Shown here one piece after another: positions 24,876 through 33,812 of a DNA stretch of 64,000 nucleotides. The stretch's first letter is position 1. Each line of letters opens with the position of its first letter. The notes under the pieces are model-generated. The model saw nothing but the letters and a program-made list of their open reading frames with translations. It searched no databases and had not been told where the DNA came from. The position numbers and the translations under genes were made by a program. The DNA is from Paenibacillus_F chitinolyticus_A. Lineage in GTDB: Bacteria > Bacillota > Bacilli > Paenibacillales > NBRC-103111. Location of the stretch: the NCBI RefSeq assembly GCF_045038035.1, contig NZ_CP173427.1, forward strand, positions 2,790,001 to 2,854,000. The letters are read 5' to 3'.

Positions 24876-26711
24876 ATGGAACTACTTTACATATGGGTGG
24901 ATCATTACAACGGCCTGTTTGAACGCCAGGGATTTAATTTCGGAGGACCTTTTCGCTTTCATTATAACGCGGATACGTCGGTGCTGACGGTTAAGCCAAA
25001 CCATCACCATATTTCAGGCTTTTTCAACCCGGAATCCGTTGACGAAGATCTCGCCTACATAAGCAACGTAACCGCTATTGTCGGACAGAACGGAGCCGGC
25101 AAATCGTCTTTGCTGGATTTGATCAAACGGCAGATCGGCTCAGGCCGCGTATTACAGGACACGATCATAGCCGTTAAGGACACGGAAGGAAATTATGCCG
25201 TGTATTACCCGTTCGGGATGGAACTTATCGTCAGCCGCTCTGGCGAAGTGCCCGAGTTCAAACGGAAGCCCTACATCATTGAATCTTCTAAAATCCCGGC
25301 ACAGATCGGGAACGGTACCCGTACAAAGATTGGATCAATACCCGATTTACAGGCAATGACGTCCGTTTATTTCTCGAACATCTTCGATTTACGCGGTGAA
25401 CAGACACCGAAAGACGTAGTGAATCTTTCGACTAATTATCTGTTGTCCGATGTGAAGGAAAACTCGCAATATTTACAAACCCATGAAGTCGCCGTATACC
25501 GGTGCCGCGAGATCGAACGGCAGCTTCATCTGCTTAATATGCGGTATCATCTTGACGTCAACCTTCCATTCGCGGAGCCGGAGACGCTAACGATTAACTT
25601 TACTTACGAGGATTTGGATGAGCTGCCCAATTCATCCTTTGAGCTGTCTGGACTCTTTGAACGGATGGAGCAAGAAGTGTCTGCCGGTACGCTTCAAGAA
25701 CGGCTTCTGTTAACGCTTGTCAATCACATTTTCGTTGAAATTTGTAATATGGACTTGGATCACCATGTAACGAAACATCTTAAAATTTATAACATTGCAC
25801 ACGGAAAGACTTGGAGCGATCGTGTTATTTACTGGCTGGAAACCGTAAGGATAAAATTGAAAAACGGCAAAGGCATGAGCGCTGTAGAACAGGTCATTGG
25901 CGAAACCGTCGAGCTGTACCGTTATTTGGATCGGGAAATCCGGAATGGCATTTTTACTCTTGAGAATGAAGGTTTGCGCCTACCTGTCAGTGAATCGGAT
26001 ACCTTCGAGTCTTTCTTTAGATTATATGCCCGTTCTTTGGCTACTCATGAATATGCCCTCTACGATTGGAGGGATTTAAGTTCCGGCGAACAAGCGCTGT
26101 TAGGCATGTACGCCCGTTTTAACACGTTGATGAAGCGTGACGTAATTAATCATGACCATATTTTGATCATGATTGACGAAGGCGAATTATATTTCCACCC
26201 CGAGTGGCAAAAGTCGCTGCTTCTGCATCTCTTGCAATTTTTCGCCGGATTATTTCGGTCCGAAGAACGGCGTCGCAACGTACAGATCGTAATTACTTCG
26301 AACTCGCCGTTTATCGTATCCGATTTACCGGCATCTAATATCATTTTTTTGCGAAAAAACGGCACACTTAGTCAAGTAGTGGACGGGCTGGACGATCATA
26401 AACAAACGTTTGCTTCGAACATTCATACGCTGCTGGCTCACTCTTTTTTTATGGAAAACGGGTTGATCGGCGAGTTTGCCAAGAGCAAAATTAACGCGGT
26501 CATAGAACTGTTGGTGCACGGCAAGACGTCGGAAATTAAGGCGAACAAAGAGCAAATCGAGAAAACGATCCACTTGATCGGGGAACCGGTTATCAAAGCC
26601 AAGCTTATTTCTATGCTGAACGACAGAATCGCCGTTCATTTTTTGAACATTGATGATCAAATCTACGACCTGCAAAGGCAAATTGACGAACTGCGCGGTG
26701 CGTCGCAATGA
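24876..26711 (+). CDS. AAA/ABC-type ATPase of a Septu-like defence pair (PtuA-like)
   Basis: The 611-aa SMC/Rad50-like ATPase has Walker A VGQNGAGKSS (about residue 70), a long helical insertion, signature SSGEQALLG and Walker B ILIMIDEGELYFHPEW. The final segment IVITSNSPFIVSD has Asn where a switch His is usual. A helical tail (600s) ends the protein. ATPases of this kind pair with HNH nucleases in Septu and retron-Eco7-type anti-phage systems. AAGGGA lies 8 nt before ATG 24876. The stop overlaps the HNH start (ATGA). A defence role is inferred from the pairing. Confidence 0.8.
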   Translation: MELLYIWVDHYNGLFERQGFNFGGPFRFHYNADTSVLTVKPNHHHISGFFNPESVDEDLAYISNVTAIVGQNGAGKSSLLDLIKRQIGSGRVLQDTIIAVKDTEGNYAVYYPFGMELIVSRSGEVPEFKRKPYIIESSKIPAQIGNGTRTKIGSIPDLQAMTSVYFSNIFDLRGEQTPKDVVNLSTNYLLSDVKENSQYLQTHEVAVYRCREIERQLHLLNMRYHLDVNLPFAEPETLTINFTYEDLDELPNSSFELSGLFERMEQEVSAGTLQERLLLTLVNHIFVEICNMDLDHHVTKHLKIYNIAHGKTWSDRVIYWLETVRIKLKNGKGMSAVEQVIGETVELYRYLDREIRNGIFTLENEGLRLPVSESDTFESFFRLYARSLATHEYALYDWRDLSSGEQALLGMYARFNTLMKRDVINHDHILIMIDEGELYFHPEWQKSLLLHLLQFFAGLFRSEERRRNVQIVITSNSPFIVSDLPASNIIFLRKNGTLSQVVDGLDDHKQTFASNIHTLLAHSFFMENGLIGEFAKSKINAVIELLVHGKTSEIKANKEQIEKTIHLIGEPVIKAKLISMLNDRIAVHFLNIDDQIYDLQRQIDELRGASQ

Positions 26712-27721
26712 TTCAAATCAATCAAGACCGCAGGGTTAATTTGGATGATATTGCCGCGGAACATTTGGCCTACTACCAATCCAGGATCGAGAAGAAGATC
26801 GATACCTATTTGGCAGGCCGGTTGCCCCGAGAGCAGCGCGCTTTTCTACAGCATGTCCGGACAAAGCTTAGCACGATTTTGATCGGATTGCCGGAGGAGC
26901 TCGAACGATTCTCGGAGGAAACCGAACGGCAATATCCGGCTGTCGTCACGCAAATAAGACAAGGGAAGAAACCAAAAAAAGGGAGCCCGGTATCTTTTCC
27001 CGAGAAAGTCCGGAAGTTGTTCAATTATGAGGCATTCACAAAACGTTACGACCCGTCCCAATGGGGCGCTTACCGGCTCGCAAAGCTTCTTGGCGTTCAA
27101 GTATGCGTTTACTGCAACCGGCAATTTACGCATACCTACAATTCCGACAATGGGCGAGTCCGTCCCCATTTTGATCATTTTCTGGATAAAGCGACGCATC
27201 CTTATTTGGCGATCTCGATGTATAATCTTATTCCGAGCTGTTCGGTTTGTAACAGCAGCCTGAAGGGAAGCGAAACATTTTCAATACGGACACACCTGCA
27301 TCCTTTTCTGGAGGGAACCGGGGAGCATATTCGATTTTCGGTCCGGTTTAAAGGGACCTGCACCGATTATACGAAGCTCTGGTCGGGGAACAGCGATGTG
27401 TTCGACATTGTGCTGAAGACCGATCCGGGCACAAAGGCGCCGTTCACGTTTCTGAAGAGGGCGATACGAACTACGCGCACGTTTAAGATAAAAGAATTGT
27501 ACCAATACCACAAAGACTACGCCGCTGAACTGGTAGTCAAAGCCCAAATCTACGACGACGCGCATATCCGTTCGCTGATGGCCGACTTTCCGCAGCTGTT
27601 TCGCAGCCGTGAAGATGTGCTTCGCATGTTGACGGCTAACTACACGAAAACAGCGGATGCCGATAAAAGGGTGCTCGCCAAACTGACGATGGATATTGCC
27701 AAGGAGTTCGGTCTGTCCTGA
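26708..27721 (+). CDS. HNH endonuclease of a Septu-like defence pair (PtuB-like)
   Basis: The 337-aa nuclease has its HNH core at residues 135-185: CVYCNRQF (first CxxC), RPHFDHFLDK (His-Asp-His) and LIPSCSVCNSSLKG (Asn and second CxxC). This is the zinc-stabilised beta-beta-alpha-metal fold of TIGR02646-like HNH proteins. It is about 120 residues longer than short PtuB proteins, with helical N- and C-terminal arms. Translation is coupled to the ATPase by a 4-nt overlap, the standard arrangement for these two-gene toxic nuclease systems. No reverse transcriptase lies nearby, so it is not a retron. Confidence 0.8.
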   Translation: MIQINQDRRVNLDDIAAEHLAYYQSRIEKKIDTYLAGRLPREQRAFLQHVRTKLSTILIGLPEELERFSEETERQYPAVVTQIRQGKKPKKGSPVSFPEKVRKLFNYEAFTKRYDPSQWGAYRLAKLLGVQVCVYCNRQFTHTYNSDNGRVRPHFDHFLDKATHPYLAISMYNLIPSCSVCNSSLKGSETFSIRTHLHPFLEGTGEHIRFSVRFKGTCTDYTKLWSGNSDVFDIVLKTDPGTKAPFTFLKRAIRTTRTFKIKELYQYHKDYAAELVVKAQIYDDAHIRSLMADFPQLFRSREDVLRMLTANYTKTADADKRVLAKLTMDIAKEFGLS

Positions 27722-28093
27722 TTAGCTGTCTCGCTTACGGACAGCCTTTGCCGTTTCCAATTTTTTCGACATGGCTATTTTTGTGCAGATTTAAAGTATA
27801 GTACCAAGGATCGGCTTGTATTTAACCGGATCGTCCCGTTAAAGGATTCTTGGAGCAAAAAATGAGGCTTTGAAGCTAAGCATAGCGTAAAAAACTGCCG
27901 GTACGACCGGCTCTTGGTATTCGGCTTTTTAACGCGCGCGTCAGCAGAGCGGGAATGTCAGAGGACGAGAACTTGTGTTCATTGCCGATTCCTATGTCAA
28001 GGACACTCATCGATGAGTGTCCTTCTTTCGGATTTGTTGATGCTTGAGACTCGCTTAAGTACAGTGAGACACTAAAAGTCTCCTATAGCCCGG
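27722..28093. other. Intergenic stretch with three hairpins
   Basis: No gene is seen. GCTGTC/GACAGC (27724-27746) may be a weak terminator for the HNH gene. GCCGGTACGACCGGC (27897-27911) is a tight hairpin. A perfect 26-bp palindrome centred on ATCGAT (27999-28024) is followed by CTTTC and may be a terminator or a protein-binding site. Confidence 0.5.
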
Positions 28094-28486
28094 TTAGCCG
28101 GTGTGTGCGACGGCGCGGATTTCAATCAGTTGGTGTGGGAACGCCAAACCTGACACGCCAACGAGGGTGCCGGCCGGCCGATGATCGCCTACATACTCCT
28201 TATACAAAACGACGCACTTTTCAAAATCTTCTTGCGGGTTTGTCAAAAAAATTTCTATTTCGGCGATCTGCGACCGCGTGACACCGAATCCCGCCAGCAC
28301 GCGATCAAGGTTCTCCAGTGTCTGCCGGGTCTGTGCCTCGAAATCGCCTTCGCCAATGAACGCACCCTGCATATCGTGTGAAAATTGTCCCGAAATGTAG
28401 ATCATGCCGTTAACGCTGTAGCCTTGGGAAACGCCGAAAGCTTCTTCCCACGCGACACCGTGGTTATATGTTTTAGTCGTAGTCAT
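28094..28486 (-). CDS. RidA/YjgF-family protein
   Basis: The 130-aa chorismate-mutase-like trimer protein has the family blocks YISGQFSHDMQG, TRQTLENLDRVL and RPAGTLVGVSGLAFPHQLIEI with the Arg that binds the carboxylate in RidA. Relatives hydrolyse reactive enamines or imines made by PLP enzymes; several subfamilies are not deaminases, so the reaction is a guess. GGAGAG precedes ATG 28486. It is divergent from an HxlR regulator. Confidence 0.9.
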   Translation of the reverse strand: MTTTKTYNHGVAWEEAFGVSQGYSVNGMIYISGQFSHDMQGAFIGEGDFEAQTRQTLENLDRVLAGFGVTRSQIAEIEIFLTNPQEDFEKCVVLYKEYVGDHRPAGTLVGVSGLAFPHQLIEIRAVAHTG

Positions 28487-28542
28487 TTTATTCTCTCCTT
28501 TACTTCAAAGTAAGGCTAGTATAAACTGAGCACAAATAAATA

Positions 28543-28573
28543 AGTAGTACGCACTATTTTGATAGGTACTACT
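28543..28573. promoter_or_regulatory. HxlR operator candidate
   Basis: AGTAGTAC and GTACTACT form a perfect 8-bp inverted repeat with a 15-nt spacer in the divergent region between ridA-like and hxlR-like genes. HxlR-family regulators such as YodB bind GTAC-bearing inverted repeats. Confidence 0.55.
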
Positions 28574-28591
28574 CGAAAGGATAGTGTAAAC

Positions 28592-28933
28592 ATGAGCATG
28601 GCTGAATATAAAGGCAAAGTTAAACACATTCAAGATACACCTTTTGGTTATACAATGTCCGTCATTTCAGGCAAATGGAAAATGGTACTTATTTATCTGT
28701 TGGCAGAAAACCAGCCGGTTCGTTTCAACGATCTGAAAAGACAAGTAGGAGCGATTACTTATAAAACATTGAGTTCACAATTAAAAGAATTGGAAGCGGA
28801 CGGCCTGGTTAAACGGGTAGAGTATCCCCAAATTCCGCCTAAAGTCGAGTACAGTCTCACCGATAAAGCGAAAACCTTATTACCCATCTTGGAAGATTTA
28901 TGTGAGTGGGGAGTAAGTAACCAACCTAGTTGA
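28592..28933 (+). CDS. HxlR-family winged-helix regulator
   Basis: The 113-aa regulator has the HxlR hallmark VISGKWKMVLIYLLAENQPVRFNDL and the recognition helix ITYKTLSSQLKELEADGLV, with a wing ending PKVEYSLTDKA. It has no Cys in its N-terminal part, unlike redox-sensing YodB, so its signal is unknown. ATG 28592 (AAAGGAT upstream) is preferred over the frame's first codon at 28559. It is divergent from the RidA-like gene, which it likely controls. Confidence 0.88.
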   Translation: MSMAEYKGKVKHIQDTPFGYTMSVISGKWKMVLIYLLAENQPVRFNDLKRQVGAITYKTLSSQLKELEADGLVKRVEYPQIPPKVEYSLTDKAKTLLPILEDLCEWGVSNQPS

Positions 28934-28957
28934 AGAATCCGGTTTATTTGTTAAGAT

Positions 28958-28980
28958 CCGCGCAGGGCGCGGTTTTTTTT
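28958..28980 (+). terminator. Intrinsic terminator after hxlR-like gene
   Basis: CCGCGC-AGG-GCGCGG hairpin followed by eight T. Confidence 0.85.
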
Positions 28981-29023
28981 GCATGTTCTTACAAACTATA
29001 AAAGGGATCAACCGCTATTCCGC

Positions 29024-29075
29024 TTGACGAGACACCAAATGGTGTCATATAATAAATGTGTCACCAGATGGTGTC
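29024..29075 (+). promoter_or_regulatory. Promoter and twin ArsR operators
   Basis: TTGACG (29024-29029) and TATAAT (29048-29053) lie 18 nt apart. Between them sits the palindrome GACACCAAATGGTGTC (29031-29046), and a second copy, GTCACCAGATGGTGTC (29060-29075), overlaps the transcription start. This is a classic repressor layout for the following ArsR gene. Confidence 0.75.
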
Positions 29076-29113
29076 CAATTAGAGAATCAATGAACGACTT
29101 AGGAGAGGGTGTT

Positions 29114-29443
29114 GTGAGCGAGGACCATCAGTTGCGGGATGTGTTTGACGCGATTGCAGATCCAACTAGGCGCCGGCTAATTCATCTGTTAGCTGAAGCA
29201 GAGGAGATACCTCTTCATGAATTAACGGCACAGTTTCAAATGGGCCGTACTGCGGTATCCAAACATTTGACTATCCTTAAAGAAGCCGGACTGGTACTTG
29301 ACCGTAAAGTCGGCAGAGAAACGCGATTTAGGCTAAACGCCTCTCCACTCAGAGAAATCCAAGATTGGGTGGCTTTCTACAGCAAGTTCTGGAGCACAAA
29401 TTTATTGCGCTTAAACCAACTATTAGAGGAGGAAGAAGAATGA
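29114..29443 (+). CDS. ArsR-family repressor (SdpR-like subgroup)
   Basis: The 109-aa winged helix has DAIADPTRRRLIHLLAE at the start of the ArsR fold, the recognition helix in MGRTAVSKHLTILKEAGLV and a wing RKVGRETRFRLN. This subgroup typically precedes AHSA1/SRPBCC genes, as here. GTG 29114 is chosen because AGGAG (29101-29105) lies 8 nt upstream; ATG 29090 is an alternative. The stop overlaps the next start (ATGA). Two palindromes in its promoter point to autoregulation. Confidence 0.9.
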   Translation: MSEDHQLRDVFDAIADPTRRRLIHLLAEAEEIPLHELTAQFQMGRTAVSKHLTILKEAGLVLDRKVGRETRFRLNASPLREIQDWVAFYSKFWSTNLLRLNQLLEEEEE

Positions 29444-29859
29444 GTTTAACTTTGTCCCTGGATTTTCAATACAAAACATCCGTTGAGAAGCTTTGGTCCG
29501 CCTTAACCGATTCCAGCAAGCTTGCCAAATGGGTGGCCGACATCCACACCGGTCAAGCGATGGAGAATGATTTTAAGCCGGTCGTAGGACACCGTTTTCA
29601 GTTCCGTGCGCAGCCGACCGAATGGTGGAACGGAATTATTGAAGGCGAAGTGCTTGTCGTGGACGCACCTAACCGGTTGTCCTATACTTGGGCCAGCGGA
29701 GAGAAACACACGGTCACCTGGACGCTGCAGGATTTAGGGGAGGGGAAAGTTAACCTTCATCTCGAACAAACCGGCATCTCAAATGATCAAGCTCTTAATG
29801 GTGCCAAGTATGGCTGGACCAAATGGTGCGGCAATCTCGAAAAGTTGCTGGAACAATAA
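29440..29859 (+). CDS. SRPBCC/AHSA1 domain protein
   Basis: A 139-aa protein of the Bet v1-like helix-grip fold (AHSA1 family): KTSVEKLWSALTDSSKLAKW opens the domain and the long C-terminal helix ends KWCGNLEKLLEQ. Such proteins form a hydrophobic pocket; the ligand is unknown. It overlaps the ArsR gene by 4 nt, with AGAGGAGGA upstream, so it is the regulated partner. Confidence 0.88.
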   Translation: MSLTLSLDFQYKTSVEKLWSALTDSSKLAKWVADIHTGQAMENDFKPVVGHRFQFRAQPTEWWNGIIEGEVLVVDAPNRLSYTWASGEKHTVTWTLQDLGEGKVNLHLEQTGISNDQALNGAKYGWTKWCGNLEKLLEQ

Positions 29860-29940
29860 CCACATTCGGTGCTCTATCTCTTTCCTGAAGGCTTTAACCA
29901 ATGGGAACGCTAGAATGAACCATGCTTGACCCGAATCAAC

Positions 29941-29984
29941 ATAAACCGGCTGCATATCGATTGCAGCCGGTTTACTATCTTTTC
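29941..29984 (+). terminator. Intrinsic terminator
   Basis: TAAACCGGCTGCA / TGCAGCCGGTTTA, a 13-bp perfect stem followed by CTATCTTTTCC. Confidence 0.75.
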
Positions 29985-30160
29985 CGGACAATCTGCCAAG
30001 TTCTTGTCGCTTCGTGATATGTTTACACTAGGTACGTATGGATAAAGCTAGTATATGATCGAATCATTTGCTAAGCCCCTCCCAAGCTGATACTTTCTAT
30101 GCACGGCAGATGGTACAATGTGAATTCAATTGGAGATTAACTATCGGAAGGATGTCAATC

Positions 30161-32416
30161 ATGAGCGATTCTAATCAAGAATATATCGTTATCTCGGCTG
30201 CCAGGGAAAACAATCTCAAGAACGTATCCTTGCGCATACCCAAGAGGAAAATCACGATATTCACGGGGGTATCCGGATCCGGCAAGTCATCGATCGTTTT
30301 CGATACGATTGCCGCGGAATCCACGCGCTTGCTGAATGAGAACTTCAGCATGTTCGTGCGTACTTTCCTGCCTCGCTATCCGCAGCCGGATGCGGACGCG
30401 ATCGAAAACCTGAGCATGGCGGTTATCGTCGATCAGAAGCGGTTGGGCGGCGGCTCCCATTCCACGATGGGCACGATTACCGATATCTCTCCCATTCTCC
30501 GTCTACTATTCTCAAGAGTGGGCCAGCCCTATGTCGGACAAGCCAACATGTTCTCTTTTAACGATCCGCAAGGCATGTGTCCCGAATGCAACGGGATCGG
30601 CCGCAGCTTGTGCGTCGATATGAGCAAGGCGCTGGACAAGTCAAAGTCGCTCCATGAAGGGGCAATTCTGCTGCCGGGCTATTCGGTGGACAGCATGGAT
30701 TGGACGATAATCGTGCAGTCGGGGCCCTTCGATCCCGACAAGAAGCTGCGCGATTATTCGGAGGAGGAGCTGGAACAACTCTTGTACGGCAAGGCGAGGA
30801 AAGTGGCGACGCTGTTCGGAGGGAAGACGATTAACATTACAGTGGAAGGCGTCATTGAGAAGTTCACCAACAAATACATCAAGCAGGACGTGAAAACGAA
30901 GTCCGAGCGCACACAAAAAACGGTTGCGCCGTACATCTCCGAAGGTCCCTGTTCCAGCTGCCACGGCGCAAGGCTCAGTCAGGCGGCGCTCGGCTGCAAA
31001 ATCAATGGACTTAACATTGCGGAGATGTCCTCTATGGAGGTCGGCCGGCTCATACGTGTCATTCGGGAGATTGACGATTCTGTCGCCGCGCCGATCGTTA
31101 AGTCGCTGACAGAGCGGCTGCAGCATCTGGTGGACATCGGGCTTGACTATTTGACGCTGGACCGTGAGACGGATACATTGTCCGGCGGCGAGTCGCAGCG
31201 GGTCAAGATGGTGAAGCACCTGAGCGGCAGTCTGGTGGATGTCACGTATATCTTCGACGAGCCCAGCATTGGCTTGCATCCCCGTGATGTACACCGGCTA
31301 AATGAATTGCTTCAGAAGCTGCGCGACAAGGGCAATACCGTGATCGTCGTCGAGCATGATCCCGATGTGATCAAGGTGGCGGATCATATCGTCGATGTCG
31401 GTCCTTACGCCGGCAGCCGCGGCGGTACCATTGTGTATGAAGGAAGCTTTCAAGGCCTGCTGGAGGCAGATACATTAACCGGTACTCACATGAAGCGGCA
31501 GCTCCGGATAAAGCATGATTGCAGGCAGCCATCCGGCAAGCTGTCCATCAAGGATGCCACACTTCACAACCTACGGAATGTGAGTGTAGATATCCCAACC
31601 GGAGTGCTGACAGTAGTTACGGGTGTGGCCGGCTCGGGCAAGAGCACGCTGATTAACGACGTATTCCTCGGCCAGCATCCGGATGCGATCGTCATCGACC
31701 AGTCTGCGGTAGGCGTGTCGACACGTTCGAATCCCGCAACCTACACGGGCATTATGGATGATGTGCGCAAGGCGTTTGCTGCCGCGAACAAGGTGAGTCA
31801 AGGCTTATTCAGCTTCAACTCCAAGGGGGCTTGCGAGAACTGCCAAGGTCTGGGTGTAGTGTATACAGACCTTGCATTCCTCGACAGCGTGAAGCTGCCG
31901 TGCGATGTATGCGGAGGTAGACGGTTCAAGGAAGAGGTACTCGCGTACAAGCTGAACGGAAAGTCAATTGCGGAAGTGCTGGAGATGACGGTGGAGCAGG
32001 CATTGGATTTCTTTCAGCAAAAAGAGGTTGTGCGCAAGCTCCAGGCGATGAATGATGTGGGGCTGAACTATATTACACTCGGCCAGCCGCTCAGCACGCT
32101 TTCGGGCGGGGAATGTCAGCGTATCAAACTGGCAAGCGAGCTGCATAAGAAAGGCAGCATCTACGTGATGGACGAGCCGACTACCGGGCTGCATATGTCG
32201 GATATCGGTCACCTTCTGGAGATTATGAACCGCCTCGTGGATGCCGGCAATACGGTGATCGTTATCGAGCACAATCTCGATGTGATCAGCCAAGCGGATT
32301 GGATCATCGATATGGGACCGGACGGAGGCAGCAAGGGCGGGCAGGTAGTGTTCGAAGGCACACCGCCGCAAATCATCCATGCGGAGCAGTCGATCACGGG
32401 AAAGTACTTGATGTAA
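30161..32416 (+). CDS. Short UvrA-like ABC protein (drug-resistance-type UvrA paralogue)
   Basis: The 751-aa protein has two UvrA-type ATPase halves: Walker A GVSGSGKSS and GVAGSGKST, signatures LSGGESQRV and LSGGECQRI, and Walker B YIFDEPSIGLHP and YVMDEPTTGLHM. It has zinc-finger pairs CPECNG/CSSCHG and CENCQG/CDVCGG. The roughly 150-residue UvrB-binding insertion of true UvrA (about 950 aa) is missing. Such short paralogues (DrrC-like and UvrA2/3) are tied to resistance to DNA-binding drugs, not to nucleotide excision repair. ATG 30161 has AAGGA at 9-nt spacing. Confidence 0.88.
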   Translation: MSDSNQEYIVISAARENNLKNVSLRIPKRKITIFTGVSGSGKSSIVFDTIAAESTRLLNENFSMFVRTFLPRYPQPDADAIENLSMAVIVDQKRLGGGSHSTMGTITDISPILRLLFSRVGQPYVGQANMFSFNDPQGMCPECNGIGRSLCVDMSKALDKSKSLHEGAILLPGYSVDSMDWTIIVQSGPFDPDKKLRDYSEEELEQLLYGKARKVATLFGGKTINITVEGVIEKFTNKYIKQDVKTKSERTQKTVAPYISEGPCSSCHGARLSQAALGCKINGLNIAEMSSMEVGRLIRVIREIDDSVAAPIVKSLTERLQHLVDIGLDYLTLDRETDTLSGGESQRVKMVKHLSGSLVDVTYIFDEPSIGLHPRDVHRLNELLQKLRDKGNTVIVVEHDPDVIKVADHIVDVGPYAGSRGGTIVYEGSFQGLLEADTLTGTHMKRQLRIKHDCRQPSGKLSIKDATLHNLRNVSVDIPTGVLTVVTGVAGSGKSTLINDVFLGQHPDAIVIDQSAVGVSTRSNPATYTGIMDDVRKAFAAANKVSQGLFSFNSKGACENCQGLGVVYTDLAFLDSVKLPCDVCGGRRFKEEVLAYKLNGKSIAEVLEMTVEQALDFFQQKEVVRKLQAMNDVGLNYITLGQPLSTLSGGECQRIKLASELHKKGSIYVMDEPTTGLHMSDIGHLLEIMNRLVDAGNTVIVIEHNLDVISQADWIIDMGPDGGSKGGQVVFEGTPPQIIHAEQSITGKYLM

Positions 32417-32449
32417 TCATCAAATCCCACAAGTAGAACGTATTAAAGG

Positions 32450-32480
32450 TTGCTGCCGAAAAAAATCGGCAGCTTCTTTA
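32450..32480 (+). terminator. Intrinsic terminator of the uvrA-like gene
   Basis: GCTGCCGA / TCGGCAGC with a 6-nt loop, followed by TTCTTT. Confidence 0.8.
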
Positions 32481-32536
32481 TTATGTGAATGACAGCTCGA
32501 CTCTGATTGAGACACCTTATACATGAGTTGTTGAAT

Positions 32537-32583
32537 AAAAACAGCCTTCATTCGGTGTACGGCCGGACGAAGGCTGTTTTTTA
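32537..32583. terminator. Bidirectional terminator
   Basis: AAAACAGCCTTC / GAAGGCTGTTTT flanked by A-rich and T-rich runs, usable from both strands. It lies just beyond the stop of the convergent minus-strand CPBP gene. Confidence 0.75.
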
Positions 32584-32611
32584 ATTAGCAAGACTCTGCA
32601 ACCCTTCTAGC

Positions 32612-33487
32612 TTACTCAATGAGTTTTCTTCGGGATACAAGGATCGCGGCAATCAAGATAATAATGGCAGTGATCATACCGGATTCCCCGACCCAAATTT
32701 CAGTATGATTTCCGGTAGTTGCACGAGCGAATGGCCCTTGAACAACGGCATTCCACGCGGAATGGAGGATAACCGCAGGCCAGACGCTGCCTGTGGCAAG
32801 CCGCAAATGGGCGATGATATAGCCGAACGGAACGATACATAAATAGATGCCGGCTACGGAGAGAAGAATAGACGGACTATTCACATATAAACCGGCAATG
32901 ACAATCGGAACATGCCAGGTTGCCCAGATCAAACCGCTAACGAGGATAGGACGCGGAACTTTGGCATCGACCAGCCTTGTCAGCATATACCCCCTCCAGC
33001 CGACTTCTTCCCCCATAACCGGGATCAGGTTGATCAAGCTTCCCAGAATTCCGGTTACGACAACGATCAGAATGAAATTCAGCGGAGTTGGCAGATGCTG
33101 CAATCCGAGAACTTGGAAGATCGGTTCTAACGAACCGCCCACAGGAAGTTGAAAGATAGCCAGTCCGCTGAACCAGGCGATGGAGTAGGTGATGAAACAG
33201 ATGGCCATAGGAATCAGTACGGCCAATCCGATGCCTTTCCATATTTTCGCGCTGCCGAGATTGAACGATACGTCTTTAAACCCTTCTCGCAAGAGAAGCC
33301 GGGCTAGAATGGAAGAGAGCGCGGGCGTAAACATGTACACGACAATGAGCGGAATGCTCTTCGTCAAGATTACGGCTGTATTCATGACAATAGAAAAAAC
33401 GAGCAGGATGCTTAAAAAGAGCCGAAGCCCTTTTCTGGCACGATGGACTTGCTCCTCGGTAGAGAGCGTTGCCGCATTAGATATCAT
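32612..33487 (-). CDS. CPBP-family intramembrane metalloprotease
   Basis: The 291-aa protein has about eight membrane helices and the Abi/CPBP motifs: GEEVGWRGY (Glu-Glu and Arg), WATWHVPI (His) and HSAWNAV (His and Asn). These residues form the metal-dependent active site in the Rce1-like family. In Gram-positives the members serve bacteriocin self-immunity or unknown roles. A GGAAAGGG site precedes ATG 33487. It is monocistronic and its substrate is unknown. Confidence 0.9.
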   Translation of the reverse strand: MISNAATLSTEEQVHRARKGLRLFLSILLVFSIVMNTAVILTKSIPLIVVYMFTPALSSILARLLLREGFKDVSFNLGSAKIWKGIGLAVLIPMAICFITYSIAWFSGLAIFQLPVGGSLEPIFQVLGLQHLPTPLNFILIVVVTGILGSLINLIPVMGEEVGWRGYMLTRLVDAKVPRPILVSGLIWATWHVPIVIAGLYVNSPSILLSVAGIYLCIVPFGYIIAHLRLATGSVWPAVILHSAWNAVVQGPFARATTGNHTEIWVGESGMITAIIILIAAILVSRRKLIE

Positions 33488-33812
33488 AGGTACCCTTTCC
33501 TTCCTAATTCATTAGTTTGTTTATCCGATCGAATTATTTACCTACAGGTGTCTGACGGATTTTCCATCTGGATCACATCCTTTTTCGGGAATCATTTATT
33601 TCGCTTTGATGGGCTCATTATCACCGGGGAACTGTCATTATCGCCAGTGATAGAACGTCATTTCTCACTGCGTGATGTTTTGTCAAACCGTTTTGTGACG
33701 GTTCGTCACTAGGAAAAATGATACTAAATGAGCGAAAATCGGTTTAAAGCGATTGACGATTTGTGTAAGTTTTCGAATCATCTTGCTTAATAATTCGATT
33801 GAGGTGGAGACG
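33488..33812. other. Intergenic region with small hairpins
   Basis: No convincing gene is seen. It contains a direct repeat of TCATTATC(A/G)CC near 33613 and 33636, and a small inverted repeat GTGACGGTTCGTCAC (about 33695-33709). It must hold the promoters of the divergent CPBP and esterase genes. Confidence 0.4.

Noticed and set aside
24876..27721. Retron of the Eco7 type
   Set aside because: The ATPase-HNH pair fits, but no reverse transcriptase or msr/msd-like RNA region lies next to it.
33443..33712. 89-aa plus-strand ORF in the CPBP-esterase gap
   Set aside because: It starts inside the CPBP gene on the opposite strand, has no ribosome-binding site and no protein-like pattern.
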